Assembly (NCBI RefSeq): GCF_003721225.1
Contig: NZ_RIZI01000155.1
Location: 1 to 23,801 of the forward strand
Direction: 5' to 3'
DNA: 23,801 bases
DNA from: Acidithiobacillus sulfuriphilus
GTDB lineage: Bacteria; Pseudomonadota; Gammaproteobacteria; Acidithiobacillales; Acidithiobacillaceae
The notes beneath the pieces were generated by a model. The model saw only the letters and a program-made list of their open reading frames with translations, did no database searches and had not been told where the DNA came from. The translations under genes and the position numbers were made by a program. Within the stretch, counting starts at the first letter, position 1. Every line of letters begins with the position of its first letter. Below are positions 17,419 through 23,801 of the stretch, one piece after another.

Positions 17419-17975
17419 ATACCCCATTGCCCATTACGGGTCTCATTCTCGCTGGAGGCGCCGGGCGGCGTATGGGCGGCGCGGATAAAGGCTGGCTGTC
17501 CTGGCACGGCCAGCCCTTGATCGATCAGGCCTTGCACCGCCTCAAAGGGCAGGTTGCGGAGATCGCCATCAGCGCCAACCGCAATCTTGATCGCTATGGT
17601 CAATGGGGTTATCCGGTGCTCACGGATCCCCAGCCCGGCTTCCAAGGCCCTCTCCTGGGTCTCTTGGCAGGCCTGCAGGCGGCGCGGCAACCCTGGTTGC
17701 TGAGCCTCCCTGTGGACAGCCCCGCCCTTCCCGAGGATATCGTGGCGCGCTTTTGGGAGGCTCGGGAGCAAAGCGAACTCGTGGTGGCGCGCAGCGAGAC
17801 CCACTGGCAGGCGGTGCTCTGCCTGTGCCGGAGCGGGCTTGCCCCCCACTTGCGTCATTATCTGGAAGGAGGAGGGCGCCGGGCCCAGGACTGGTTTCGC
17901 GATCTCGACTATCGCGCCCTGATCCTGCCGGCAGAGAATTTCCGGAACTGCAACCGCCCCGAGGATCTGGAATGA
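17415..17975 (+). CDS. mobA: MobA, molybdenum cofactor guanylyltransferase
   Basis: Attaches GMP from GTP to molybdopterin to make the (bis-)guanine dinucleotide cofactor used by the DMSO-reductase family (formate dehydrogenase, nitrate reductase and relatives). In the 186-aa product the nucleotidyltransferase signature LAGGAGRRMGGADKG is at 12-26 and the metal-binding Asp101 lies in LPVDSP, the same number as in E. coli MobA; CNRPEDL is the usual C-terminal motif. First full gene of the operon; its stop overlaps mobB (ATGA). No Shine-Dalgarno precedes the ATG, which instead overlaps the stop of a short upstream ORF. Confidence 0.93.
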   Translation: MNTPLPITGLILAGGAGRRMGGADKGWLSWHGQPLIDQALHRLKGQVAEIAISANRNLDRYGQWGYPVLTDPQPGFQGPLLGLLAGLQAARQPWLLSLPVDSPALPEDIVARFWEAREQSELVVARSETHWQAVLCLCRSGLAPHLRHYLEGGGRRAQDWFRDLDYRALILPAENFRNCNRPEDLE

Positions 17976-18490
17976 TTGCGCTTGGCATTGTAGGATATAG
18001 CGGAAGCGGAAAAACCACCCTGCTCTGCGCGGTCCTGCCCCTGCTGCGGCAAAAGGGTATGCGCCTGGCTGCGGTGAAAAGCACCCATCACGACGTGGAA
18101 TGGGATCAGCCCGGCAAGGATAGTTACCGGCTGCGGGAAGCGGGTGCCGAGACCGTACTCCTCACCGGCCCCCAACGCTGGTTCATGGCCCGCCAGGCAC
18201 CCGTGGCGGCAGGACTCGGGGAATTGCTGGAGGCCCTGGATCCCGCGACGGATCTGGCGCTCGTGGAAGGATGGAAGGCCCTGCCCATCCCCAAGATCGA
18301 GGTCCACCGCCCGGCCCACGGTAAGGCCTTGCTGGCCCCGGGCGATGCGCGGATCCTGGCGGTGGCCAGCGATGGACCCATTCCCGGCGACCGGCGGCGG
18401 CTGGACCTCAATGCGCCGCGGTCGGTAGCCGAATTTATCTGGCATTGGTACTCAAAGGAGCAAGCAAATGGCCCATTGCGGCAGCGATAA
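17972..18490 (+). CDS. mobB: MobB, molybdopterin-guanine dinucleotide adapter GTPase
   Basis: P-loop protein that binds GTP and helps MobA in guanine-dinucleotide cofactor synthesis; not essential in E. coli. In the 172-aa product the Walker A motif GYSGSGKTT is at 8-16, the THHDVEWDQPGKDSYRLREAGA segment with the MobB di-histidine near residue 40, and LVEGWKALPIPKIEVHR, the Walker B-like region. The ATG overlaps the mobA stop; an open frame upstream to 17603 is a shadow over mobA. Its 3' end overlaps moeA by 23 bases in another frame. Confidence 0.93.
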   Translation: MIALGIVGYSGSGKTTLLCAVLPLLRQKGMRLAAVKSTHHDVEWDQPGKDSYRLREAGAETVLLTGPQRWFMARQAPVAAGLGELLEALDPATDLALVEGWKALPIPKIEVHRPAHGKALLAPGDARILAVASDGPIPGDRRRLDLNAPRSVAEFIWHWYSKEQANGPLRQR

Positions 18491-19706
18491 CGAGCACGAC
18501 CCCAACGCCCGAAGCGTTACAGCGGCCACCACCGCCATCCTGGCCGCGAGCCTCCCGGTCCAGGATCGGGAGTCCCTCCCCCTCTACGCTGCCCTGGACC
18601 GGGTTCTCGCCGAAGATGTTTTGGCCCCCGCAGATGTGCCTGCCTGGCCCAATTCCGCCATGGACGGCTATGCCCTCCGGAGTGAGGACCTGGGGTCGGC
18701 ACGCCGCGTCATCGGCAAGGCCTTTGCCGGCCATCCCTTCACCGGTCGCGTGGGGCCCGGTGAATGCGTGCGCATCATGACCGGCGCCGTGCTTCCCGAG
18801 GGAGCGGATGCCGTACTGATTCAGGAGCAGGCAGAGATCCATGCCGACATGGTCACGCCCAGCGCCCCGGTGGCGGCGAAGGCCAACGTCCGCTTCGCCG
18901 GGGAAGACTTGCGCCAAGGCGCCATCGCCTTCCCTGCCGGCACTCTTCTGCGTCCCGCCCGGTTGGGGGTCCTCGCCGCCCTCGGCGTGAGCGAGGTCTC
19001 CGTATATCGCCGTCTGCGCGTCGCCTTCTTTTCCACCGGCGATGAGTTGCGCCCCCTCGGGGCAACCCTGGGTAGCGGCCAGATCTATGACAGCAACCGC
19101 TATACCCTGCACGCCATGCTCAGCCGCCTGGACTGCGAGGTCTTCGACCTGGGGCGCGTCGCCGATGAACCTGCGGCCCTGGAAGCTGCCCTCCAACAAG
19201 CCGCCGGCATGGCGGACATGGTCATCACCACGGGTGGCGTCTCCGTGGGCGATGCCGATTACATCTCGGGCCTGTTGCAGAGCCTGGGCCAAGTCAACTT
19301 CTGGAAAATCAACATGAAACCAGGCCGGCCCCTGGCCTTCGGCCAGCTCGGCGCAGCCACCTTCTTTGGCCTGCCCGGCAACCCGGTATCCATGATCGTC
19401 ACTTTTTACCAATTTGTCCGGCCGGCCATCCTCAAGCGCATGGGCAGTCTGGGGCCCTGGCTGCCCCTTACCCTGCGCCTGCCCCTGGCCGAGGCCCTCA
19501 GGAAGAAGCCCGGCCGTACCGATTTCCAGCGCGGCCGGCTGCTCCGCAGCGAAACCGGTTTGCAGGTGGCCGGTGTCGGTGCCCAGTCCTCCCATATCCT
19601 AAGTGGCATGGCCCATGCCGACTGCTTCATCGTCCTTCCGGCCGAAAGCGCCGGGGCAGCGGCGGGGGAATGGGTGGACGTCCAGATCCTGGAGGGGCTG
19701 GTATAA
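18468..19706 (+). CDS. moeA: MoeA, molybdopterin molybdotransferase
   Basis: Inserts molybdate into adenylylated molybdopterin, giving active Moco. In the 412-aa product: NSAMDGYALR near residue 62, GECVRIMTGAVLPEGADAV, FFSTGDEL (MoCF-binding domain), GQIYDSNRYTLHAML, TTGGVSVGDADY, and the FFGLPGNPVS loop near residue 304, all MoeA hallmarks in the right order. The ATG at 18468 has AAGGAG seven bases upstream. It completes a three-gene cofactor operon. With mobA present the cofactor is probably the guanine-dinucleotide form; no molybdoenzyme is in the window. Confidence 0.96.
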   Translation: MAHCGSDNEHDPNARSVTAATTAILAASLPVQDRESLPLYAALDRVLAEDVLAPADVPAWPNSAMDGYALRSEDLGSARRVIGKAFAGHPFTGRVGPGECVRIMTGAVLPEGADAVLIQEQAEIHADMVTPSAPVAAKANVRFAGEDLRQGAIAFPAGTLLRPARLGVLAALGVSEVSVYRRLRVAFFSTGDELRPLGATLGSGQIYDSNRYTLHAMLSRLDCEVFDLGRVADEPAALEAALQQAAGMADMVITTGGVSVGDADYISGLLQSLGQVNFWKINMKPGRPLAFGQLGAATFFGLPGNPVSMIVTFYQFVRPAILKRMGSLGPWLPLTLRLPLAEALRKKPGRTDFQRGRLLRSETGLQVAGVGAQSSHILSGMAHADCFIVLPAESAGAAAGEWVDVQILEGLV

Positions 19707-19761
19707 CCTGGATCGGCAGTTGGCAGGATCAGGGTGCGACAGGGCCCTTCAGGCGCTGCCC

Positions 19762-20403
19762 TCAATCCCGGCCGTGGCGCGGCTGGTAGGGTGTTGCGTG
19801 ACCAAGGTGAAAACGGAAATTTTGCGCATAAAGCGCCGCCAGGGGCGGGTTGCCACGCAAAATCAGCAGGTTTTCCGCATTGGACTGCTCCGCCGCCTTG
19901 CTGAAATTGAAGCTGCCCGTGATGACCGTCCCCCCATCGATGATCATCACCTTGTTGTGGGCAATGGCATGCTGGTCGTCGATGTAGACCGGCACCCCTT
20001 GGTTGGCAAAGAAATCGGCCTCGGAATACTGCTGGGTACGCTGACTCTTGTCCAGCAGGACGGTCACCTGCACCCCGCGTTTCGCCGCGGCGAGCACTGC
20101 CTTGGCAATGGGCGCGCTGGTGAAACTATAGGCCTGCACCCAAAGCCGCTGCCGCGCCTCTCCCAGCGCCGCAACGATGGCCGCCGTCGCACCGCCTGAC
20201 GGCGAAAAGGCCACCTGGATGCTGCCCATGGCAGGTACCGTGGTCGGTGAAGCCGGTACATTGGCCGTCGCCGCCGACCAGCGCTCCGCCACCGCCGTCC
20301 TGGCCGTCGTCCACCAGTCCTCGGCCGGGGCCGACCCGGACATGCCCAGGATGACCAGGACCAAAGCAATAGTACAGCGTCCATGGCCATGGCAGCGCAT
20401 CAT
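19762..20403 (-). CDS. Secreted phospholipase D-family nuclease (single HKD motif)
   Basis: Phosphodiesterase of the PLD superfamily with one HKD motif, like the Nuc endonuclease, which acts as a dimer on nucleic acids. In the 213-aa product there is a signal peptide at about 1-27 (TIALVLVILGMSGSAPA), a region with AYSFTSAPIAKAVLAAAKRGV and VTVLLDKSQ, and the catalytic H149-x-K151-x4-D156 followed by GSFNFS with Ser164 and Asn166. Export suggests action in the periplasm or outside. The start is uncertain: ATG at 20403 or 20400 begins the signal peptide directly but has no clear Shine-Dalgarno; the frame is open to 20508. It converges on moeA; the 55 bases between them show no clear terminator. 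Confidence 0.82.
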   Translation of the reverse strand: MMRCHGHGRCTIALVLVILGMSGSAPAEDWWTTARTAVAERWSAATANVPASPTTVPAMGSIQVAFSPSGGATAAIVAALGEARQRLWVQAYSFTSAPIAKAVLAAAKRGVQVTVLLDKSQRTQQYSEADFFANQGVPVYIDDQHAIAHNKVMIIDGGTVITGSFNFSKAAEQSNAENLLILRGNPPLAALYAQNFRFHLGHATPYQPRHGRD

Positions 20404-20580
20404 CCGGCACCGGATCGGATATGCAGCGAAAAAATTGCCCGCTGTCCATGGCGAGGTCCCTGCATTTCGCATCCCTGGCATCCCGAATCCGTATGGGGCA
20501 CTTCCCAAACGCCAAGCACCTTACCCCGGCGACGGAAACGCAAATGGACAAACCGAAACGTTCCCATCACGCCATTCCTG

Positions 20581-20775
20581 CTATGGACGAGGTGGAATGA
20601 TCTCTCTGACCGGCAGTTTGGCGTTGGCCGGATTGCTTCTGGCCGCCGCTACCGCCTCATCGCGGGTCGCATGCTTGGAGAAGCCATAGATCACACCAGC
20701 GTCGCGGCTCACCCGAAACTTCCAGAGAGGCGCGCCGTTCATTTTGACGGGATAAACTTCGATGCAGGATTCCAT
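20581..20775 (-). CDS. Small uncharacterised protein (64 aa)
   Basis: Small soluble protein with sequence like DUF2188-type proteins, though the match is by eye and weak: IEVYPVKMNGAPLWKFRVSR, then FSKHATRDEAVAAARSNP, a pattern of a two-stranded sheet and a helix. The ATG at 20775 has AGAGG five bases upstream; the open frame reaching 20853 lacks one. A TATAAA element lies about 30 bases before the ATG. It ends 177 bases before the PLD gene, a gap in which nothing else was recognised. Function unknown. Confidence 0.6.
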   Translation of the reverse strand: MESCIEVYPVKMNGAPLWKFRVSRDAGVIYGFSKHATRDEAVAAARSNPANAKLPVREIIPPRP

Positions 20776-20802
20776 GGTTTCCTCTCTATCGTGATCGTCA
20801 AC

Positions 20803-20829
20803 TTTATAGCCGGATAAGACGAAAGGCAA
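20803..20829 (-). promoter_or_regulatory. Candidate sigma70-type promoter of the 64-aa gene
   Basis: Minus-strand TTGCCT and TATAAA, 15 bases apart. The spacer is shorter than the usual 16-18. The start of transcription would lie some 20 bases before the gene's ATG, leaving room for its AGAGG site. Confidence 0.35.
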
Positions 20830-20944
20830 GGTCTGATCAGGAACAGAAAACAAAATAGATCAATAAAATACAACGAATGAGTGGCGGAGGCGGTGTCCCC
20901 CGTTTCCCGTGTTTATTACGTTTCAGTATTTTTCACTATGCACA

Positions 20945-21132
20945 CTAATAGTCGGCAATCAGCCCATGGCGGTTGTCCATGAGCACATGCCCAAGATAGG
21001 CCAAACGAGAAACCTCTCCAGCGCTTTTCTTGTACAGGCGCGCATCGGGGTCGGTCACGGAGGCATGGGTGTCATTTGTTCCGGGAATAGGTAGCTGAAC
21101 AACCTCTGCGTTTCCACCTTCGCACCGCGCAT
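20945..21132 (-). pseudogene. Transposase pseudogene fragments
   Basis: The frame from the ATG at 21132 reads MRGAKVETQRLFSYLFPEQ and then stops; MRGA..., ...LFSY are typical first residues of a large transposase group. From 21076, in a different frame, come 43 codons including THASVTDPDARLYKKSAGE and YLGHVLMDNRHGLI, the region around the central catalytic aspartate of those transposases, then a stop. In intact relatives these two parts are separated by well over a hundred residues, so an internal deletion has joined them. Not functional. Confidence 0.75.
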
Positions 21133-21164
21133 CCCTTCGACCTCCTGCTTCCGTATCTCCCGCA

Positions 21165-21173
21165 ATTATACCA
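21165..21173 (-). promoter_or_regulatory. Perfect extended -10 element of the IS remnant
   Basis: Minus-strand TGGTATAAT matches TGnTATAAT exactly and lies 32 bases before the transposase ATG. It may still drive transcription leftward, toward the 64-aa gene. Confidence 0.5.
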
Positions 21174-21286
21174 GAGACTTTTCAGCAACCTCCTAAATCC
21201 ACTCCAACGCGTTCGTAGTGCCACTCGCCGATTGCGCTCCGCAACCATCGATATTTTTGGGGAATTTATTAGAGTTCCAACTTGGA

Positions 21287-22477
21287 CTAAGAATCGGGCT
21301 CCGGTGGCCGCCGCCAATGGGATCGGCAGAGAATCTTGGCGGAGTCACAACGGTCGCGGTACTTCTGGGCGATACCCCGGATTTCCTCCAGGAGTCCTGC
21401 TGAGAGAGTGACGGGCTCCAGCCCCAGATTCCGCAGGCCCTGATTGGCCACCCGCAATTCGTTCTCGGCCTGCTCGTTGCGGGGATTATCCACAAATGCC
21501 ACAGGGATATCGGTCAGGGTATGGATCAATCGCGCCAAATCCCGAACACGGTGGGTCTCGGTGGTCTGATTGAAGACCCGGACCCGCTCACCAATCTCCG
21601 GGGGGTGATCGATGGCCAATTCGATGCAGCGGACGGTATCGCGGATGTGGATGAAGGCCCGGGTTTGCCCGCCCGTGCCATGGACCGTCAGCGGATGGCC
21701 CACCGCCGCCTGCATGAGGAAACGGTTGAGCACCGTGCCAAAATCGCCGTCATAGTCGAAGCGATTGATGAGCCGTTCATCCAACTGCGTCTCCGCCGTC
21801 TCCGTCCCCCAGACCACGCCCTGGTGCAAGTCAGTGATTCGCAATCCGTCGTTCTTGTTGTAGTAGTAGAAAAAGAGCTGATCCTGGGTCTTGGTCATGT
21901 GATAGATGGAGCCGGGATCCGCGGGATAAAGAATTTCCGTTTCTTCGCTTTCCTCGCAGTCCGGCGAGACCAACTTCACCTTTTGGTAGCCCTCGGGCAA
22001 CTGGAAGCGGGAGGTTTTGTAACCATAGACTCCCATGGTCCCGAGATGTACCAGGTGGCAGTGGGCTTCCAGTCCGCATTCCACCAGGGCGCACAGCACG
22101 TTATGGGTGGCGTTGAGGTTGTTGTCCACCGTATAGCGCTTGTGCCAGGGAGATTTCATGGAATACGGGGCGGAGCGCTGTTCCGCGAAATGGACGATGG
22201 CATGGGGGCGCCAACGCCCGAGGAAATCCAGGAGTGGCTCATAATCCTTGGCAATGTCCATGGCGGTGAACCCAATCCGCCGCCCGCTGAGGGTTTGCCA
22301 TACCTGCAAACGTTCCTCCAGGGGCCGGATAGGCGTCAGGGATTCCACTCCGAGTTCGCGATCCTGCCGCCGGCGGACGAAATTGTCGAGGATGTGAACC
22401 TCGTGGCCCCGACGGGAGAGGTACAGGCTGGTGGGCCAGCCGCAAAAGCCATCTCCACCCAGAATCACGATCCGCAT
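21287..22477 (-). CDS. sqdB: SqdB, UDP-sulfoquinovose synthase
   Basis: Makes UDP-sulfoquinovose from UDP-glucose and sulfite, the head-group donor of the sulfolipid SQDG. Short-chain dehydrogenase/epimerase fold with bound NAD. The 396-aa product has the SqdB version of the dinucleotide motif, GGDGFCGWPTSLYLS, at 7-21, FAEQRSAPYSM at 98-107, the catalytic Thr147 (HLGTMGVYG) and Tyr192-x3-Lys196 (YHMTK), then DLHQGVVWG and GGQTRAFIHIRDTVRCIELA. Resemblance to plant SQD1 continues to the C-terminal KYRDRCDSAKI segment. It begins 14 bases after the glycosyltransferase stop, so the two form an operon. Ordinary nucleotide-sugar epimerases lack the GGDGFCGWP sequence. Confidence 0.95.
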   Translation of the reverse strand: MRIVILGGDGFCGWPTSLYLSRRGHEVHILDNFVRRRQDRELGVESLTPIRPLEERLQVWQTLSGRRIGFTAMDIAKDYEPLLDFLGRWRPHAIVHFAEQRSAPYSMKSPWHKRYTVDNNLNATHNVLCALVECGLEAHCHLVHLGTMGVYGYKTSRFQLPEGYQKVKLVSPDCEESEETEILYPADPGSIYHMTKTQDQLFFYYYNKNDGLRITDLHQGVVWGTETAETQLDERLINRFDYDGDFGTVLNRFLMQAAVGHPLTVHGTGGQTRAFIHIRDTVRCIELAIDHPPEIGERVRVFNQTTETHRVRDLARLIHTLTDIPVAFVDNPRNEQAENELRVANQGLRNLGLEPVTLSAGLLEEIRGIAQKYRDRCDSAKILCRSHWRRPPEPDS

Positions 22478-22491
22478 ATCTCGTTTTCTTC

Positions 22492-23541
22492 CTATACGAC
22501 GTCTTGCCGTGGGAAAGCATTCAGCGAATCGGGACGCGCCGGTACCAGCAGGGACGCAAATACCTCCGTGCAGCGGCGCCAGTCATGGGCCAGCGCCGCA
22601 GTCCGGCAGGCATCACGGGAAACGGACAAGGCGGCCAGGGCGGCCTTGCCCAAGTCTTCATCCAGATAACCGTTGATCCCATTCTCGACCACGGCCTGGG
22701 GACCCACCACCGGATAAGCGGCGACCGGAACGCCGCAGGCGTTGGCCTCGTAGAGGACCAGTCCCAGGGTGTCGGTGCGGCTGGGAAAGACCATCACGTC
22801 AGCGGAAGCCAAGTGGCGCGCCAGCGTCTCCCCCCGCATCAATCCGAGAAAATGCACCTCGGGGTAGCGTCTTTGCAAATCCGCGCGGAGGGGCCCATCA
22901 CCGATCACGTGCTTGCTGCCGGGCAAATCCAGACGGAGGAACGCCTCGACATTTTTTTCCACCGTCACCCGACCGCAATACACGAAGGCCGGACGGGGAC
23001 CGGGCAGATGGGCGAGACGTTCCTCCTCCGGCAAGGGCCGAAAGAGTTCCCCATCCACACCGCGTGGCCACAAGCACAGCCGATCCAGCCCCCGCTCCCG
23101 CAGCTCCTGGGCCAGGGCCGCATTGGAAACCAGAATACGATCCGCCGCCCCGTGGAACCAGCGCATGTAGGCGTACCCCCAAGACACGGGAACTGGGAAT
23201 CGGGCGGCGACATATTCGGGAAAGCGGGTATGGAAGGACGTGGTGAAAATCCAACCCCGTTGCCGGCACCAATTGCGCGCGGCCAGTCCCAGGGGGCCTT
23301 CGGTGGCGATATGCACGGCATCCGGCAAAAACGCGCTGAAGGTCCTGCCGATACGGCGTTTGGGCGAGAGGGTCAAGCGAATTTCCGGATAGGTTGGGCA
23401 AGGGATACTGGCGCCCCCTTCGTTGGTGACCATCCGCACCTCATGGCCCAAATGGCGCAACTGGGTTGCCGTCTGGCTCAGGGTCGTCACCACCCCGTTC
23501 ACTTGCGGGAACCAGGCGTCCGTCACCAAAGCAACCTTCAT
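22492..23541 (-). CDS. GT4-family glycosyltransferase, candidate sulfolipid (SQDG) synthase
   Basis: Retaining GT-B glycosyltransferase. The 349-aa product starts MKVALVTDAWFPQVNGVV, typical of the SqdX/MgtA/GtfA lipid glycosyltransferases, has PDAVHIATEGPLGLAARNW and FTTSFHTRFPEYVA in the acceptor domain, and VYCGRVTVEKNVEAFL, IGDGPLRADLQRRYP and FPSRTDTLGLVLYEANACG in the donor domain, the last being the E-x7-E-type site with Asp in first place. The ATG at 23541 overlaps the stop of the preceding gene (ATGA). Next to sqdB it may transfer sulfoquinovose to diacylglycerol, but related proteins with TDTFGLVLLEA-type motifs are widespread and use other sugars, so the specific role is inferred from context. 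Confidence 0.85.
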   Translation of the reverse strand: MKVALVTDAWFPQVNGVVTTLSQTATQLRHLGHEVRMVTNEGGASIPCPTYPEIRLTLSPKRRIGRTFSAFLPDAVHIATEGPLGLAARNWCRQRGWIFTTSFHTRFPEYVAARFPVPVSWGYAYMRWFHGAADRILVSNAALAQELRERGLDRLCLWPRGVDGELFRPLPEEERLAHLPGPRPAFVYCGRVTVEKNVEAFLRLDLPGSKHVIGDGPLRADLQRRYPEVHFLGLMRGETLARHLASADVMVFPSRTDTLGLVLYEANACGVPVAAYPVVGPQAVVENGINGYLDEDLGKAALAALSVSRDACRTAALAHDWRRCTEVFASLLVPARPDSLNAFPRQDVV

Positions 23542-23801
23542 GGACAATCCGGTGCGCTTTGCGGCAGCCCGCGATGCGCCTGGCGCAGCCATGCCATGGG
23601 CACCCACGTCAGGGAAACAAGACCCTTCTGTTCATTCCACGTCGCCATCGCATGCAGTACCCGACCGTCACCCGCCATCGCCGCCTCGTGCTTTTCCCAA
23701 AAGTCCCCAGCGGCTTCTGCCAAAAGGCGGCCGGCCCAGGCGCCCGGCGACACGCCTTCGGTCGCCGCCCGCCAGGCCAAGGCTTCCATGACCGAGGCGG
23801 G
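23538..23801 (-). CDS. C-terminal part of an unidentified protein (partial)
   Basis: The frame is open to the right edge of the window, so only the last 87 residues are visible; a Met at 23789 is probably internal. The sequence is not recognised. It has an alanine-rich helical part (MEALAWRAATEG, AWAGRLLAEAAGDFWEKHEAAM) and then RVLHAMATWNEQKGLVSLTWVPMAWL. No membrane segment or catalytic motif is evident. Its TGA overlaps the glycosyltransferase ATG, which supports it being a real gene translated together with the sulfolipid genes. Confidence 0.6.
   Translation of the reverse strand, partial: PASVMEALAWRAATEGVSPGAWAGRLLAEAAGDFWEKHEAAMAGDGRVLHAMATWNEQKGLVSLTWVPMAWLRQAHRGLPQSAPDCP

Larger units (their letters stand above)
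20945..21193 (-). mobile_element. Internally deleted insertion-sequence remnant (IS5/IS1182-like transposase)
   Basis: Minus strand: TTGCTGAAAAGTC near 21189-21176 looks like an IS end, then an extended -10 (TGGTATAAT), AGGAGG, an ATG at 21132, and two separated transposase pieces in different frames. The second piece ends at a TAG at 20945. No matching inverted end was found on the other side, so the 3' end is lost. The family assignment is from remembered motifs. Confidence 0.7.
20776..21286. other. 511-bp stretch without an intact gene
   Basis: Holds a candidate promoter (20803-20829), an AT-rich segment (about 20835-20880), the IS remnant (20945-21193) and 93 bases (21194-21286) before the sqdB stop in which nothing was recognised. 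Base composition is lower in GC than the flanking genes. Confidence 0.6.

Noticed and set aside
19707..19761. AGGGCCCT palindrome and a weak stem between moeA and the PLD gene as a shared terminator
   Set aside because: The stem is short with a long loop and there is no T-run on either strand.
21193..21495. Minus-strand frame of 100 codons at the sqdB 3' end
   Set aside because: Mostly out-of-frame sqdB sequence; sqdB itself runs intact to 21287.

Overview
The window looks like a chromosomal segment of a GC-rich, autotrophic-type gammaproteobacterium or close relative. Gene order and protein character suggest Acidithiobacillus or a neighbour. This is inferred from the housekeeping cluster, the FimV/SPOR proteins and the sulfolipid genes, because no rRNA or similar marker is present. 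Nearly all of the sequence is coding, and no tRNA, rRNA or CRISPR array was seen.

Layout, read along the minus strand from about 17.3 kb down to 1: an unrecognised 185-aa protein, leuB, asd, fimV, truA, trpF, trpB, trpA, accD, folC, a SPOR-domain protein, cvpA, purF and metZ. After a 118-bp gap with a hairpin come a two-CBS-domain protein, a CNNM/CorC-like membrane protein and the first 260 codons of queA, which runs off the left edge. Most neighbours overlap by 1-4 bases (ATGA, GTGA, TGATG, TAATG) or are less than 20 bases apart, so this is one long, translationally coupled super-operon. It mixes leucine, lysine/methionine/threonine, tryptophan, fatty-acid, folate and purine synthesis with tRNA modification and cell-pole/septum proteins. 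The order matches the leuB-asd-fimV-truA-trpF-accD-folC-SPOR-cvpA-purF-metZ cluster known from Pseudomonas, but trpB-trpA sit between trpF and accD, and purF is of the Bacillus-type iron-sulfur, propeptide-bearing class.

On the plus strand, 17.4-19.7 kb, mobA-mobB-moeA form a molybdenum-cofactor operon (metal insertion into molybdopterin and GMP attachment). A 20-codon upstream ORF with a good ribosome binding site ends in an ATGA overlap with mobA.

The 19.7-21.3 kb part is looser. It holds a secreted single-HKD phospholipase-D-type nuclease, a 64-aa protein, and an internally deleted insertion-sequence remnant whose promoter, transposase start and a core transposase motif are still visible. 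From 21.3 kb to the right edge, on the minus strand, come sqdB (UDP-sulfoquinovose synthase), a GT4 glycosyltransferase that may be the matching sulfolipid synthase, and the 3' end of an unidentified gene coupled to it.
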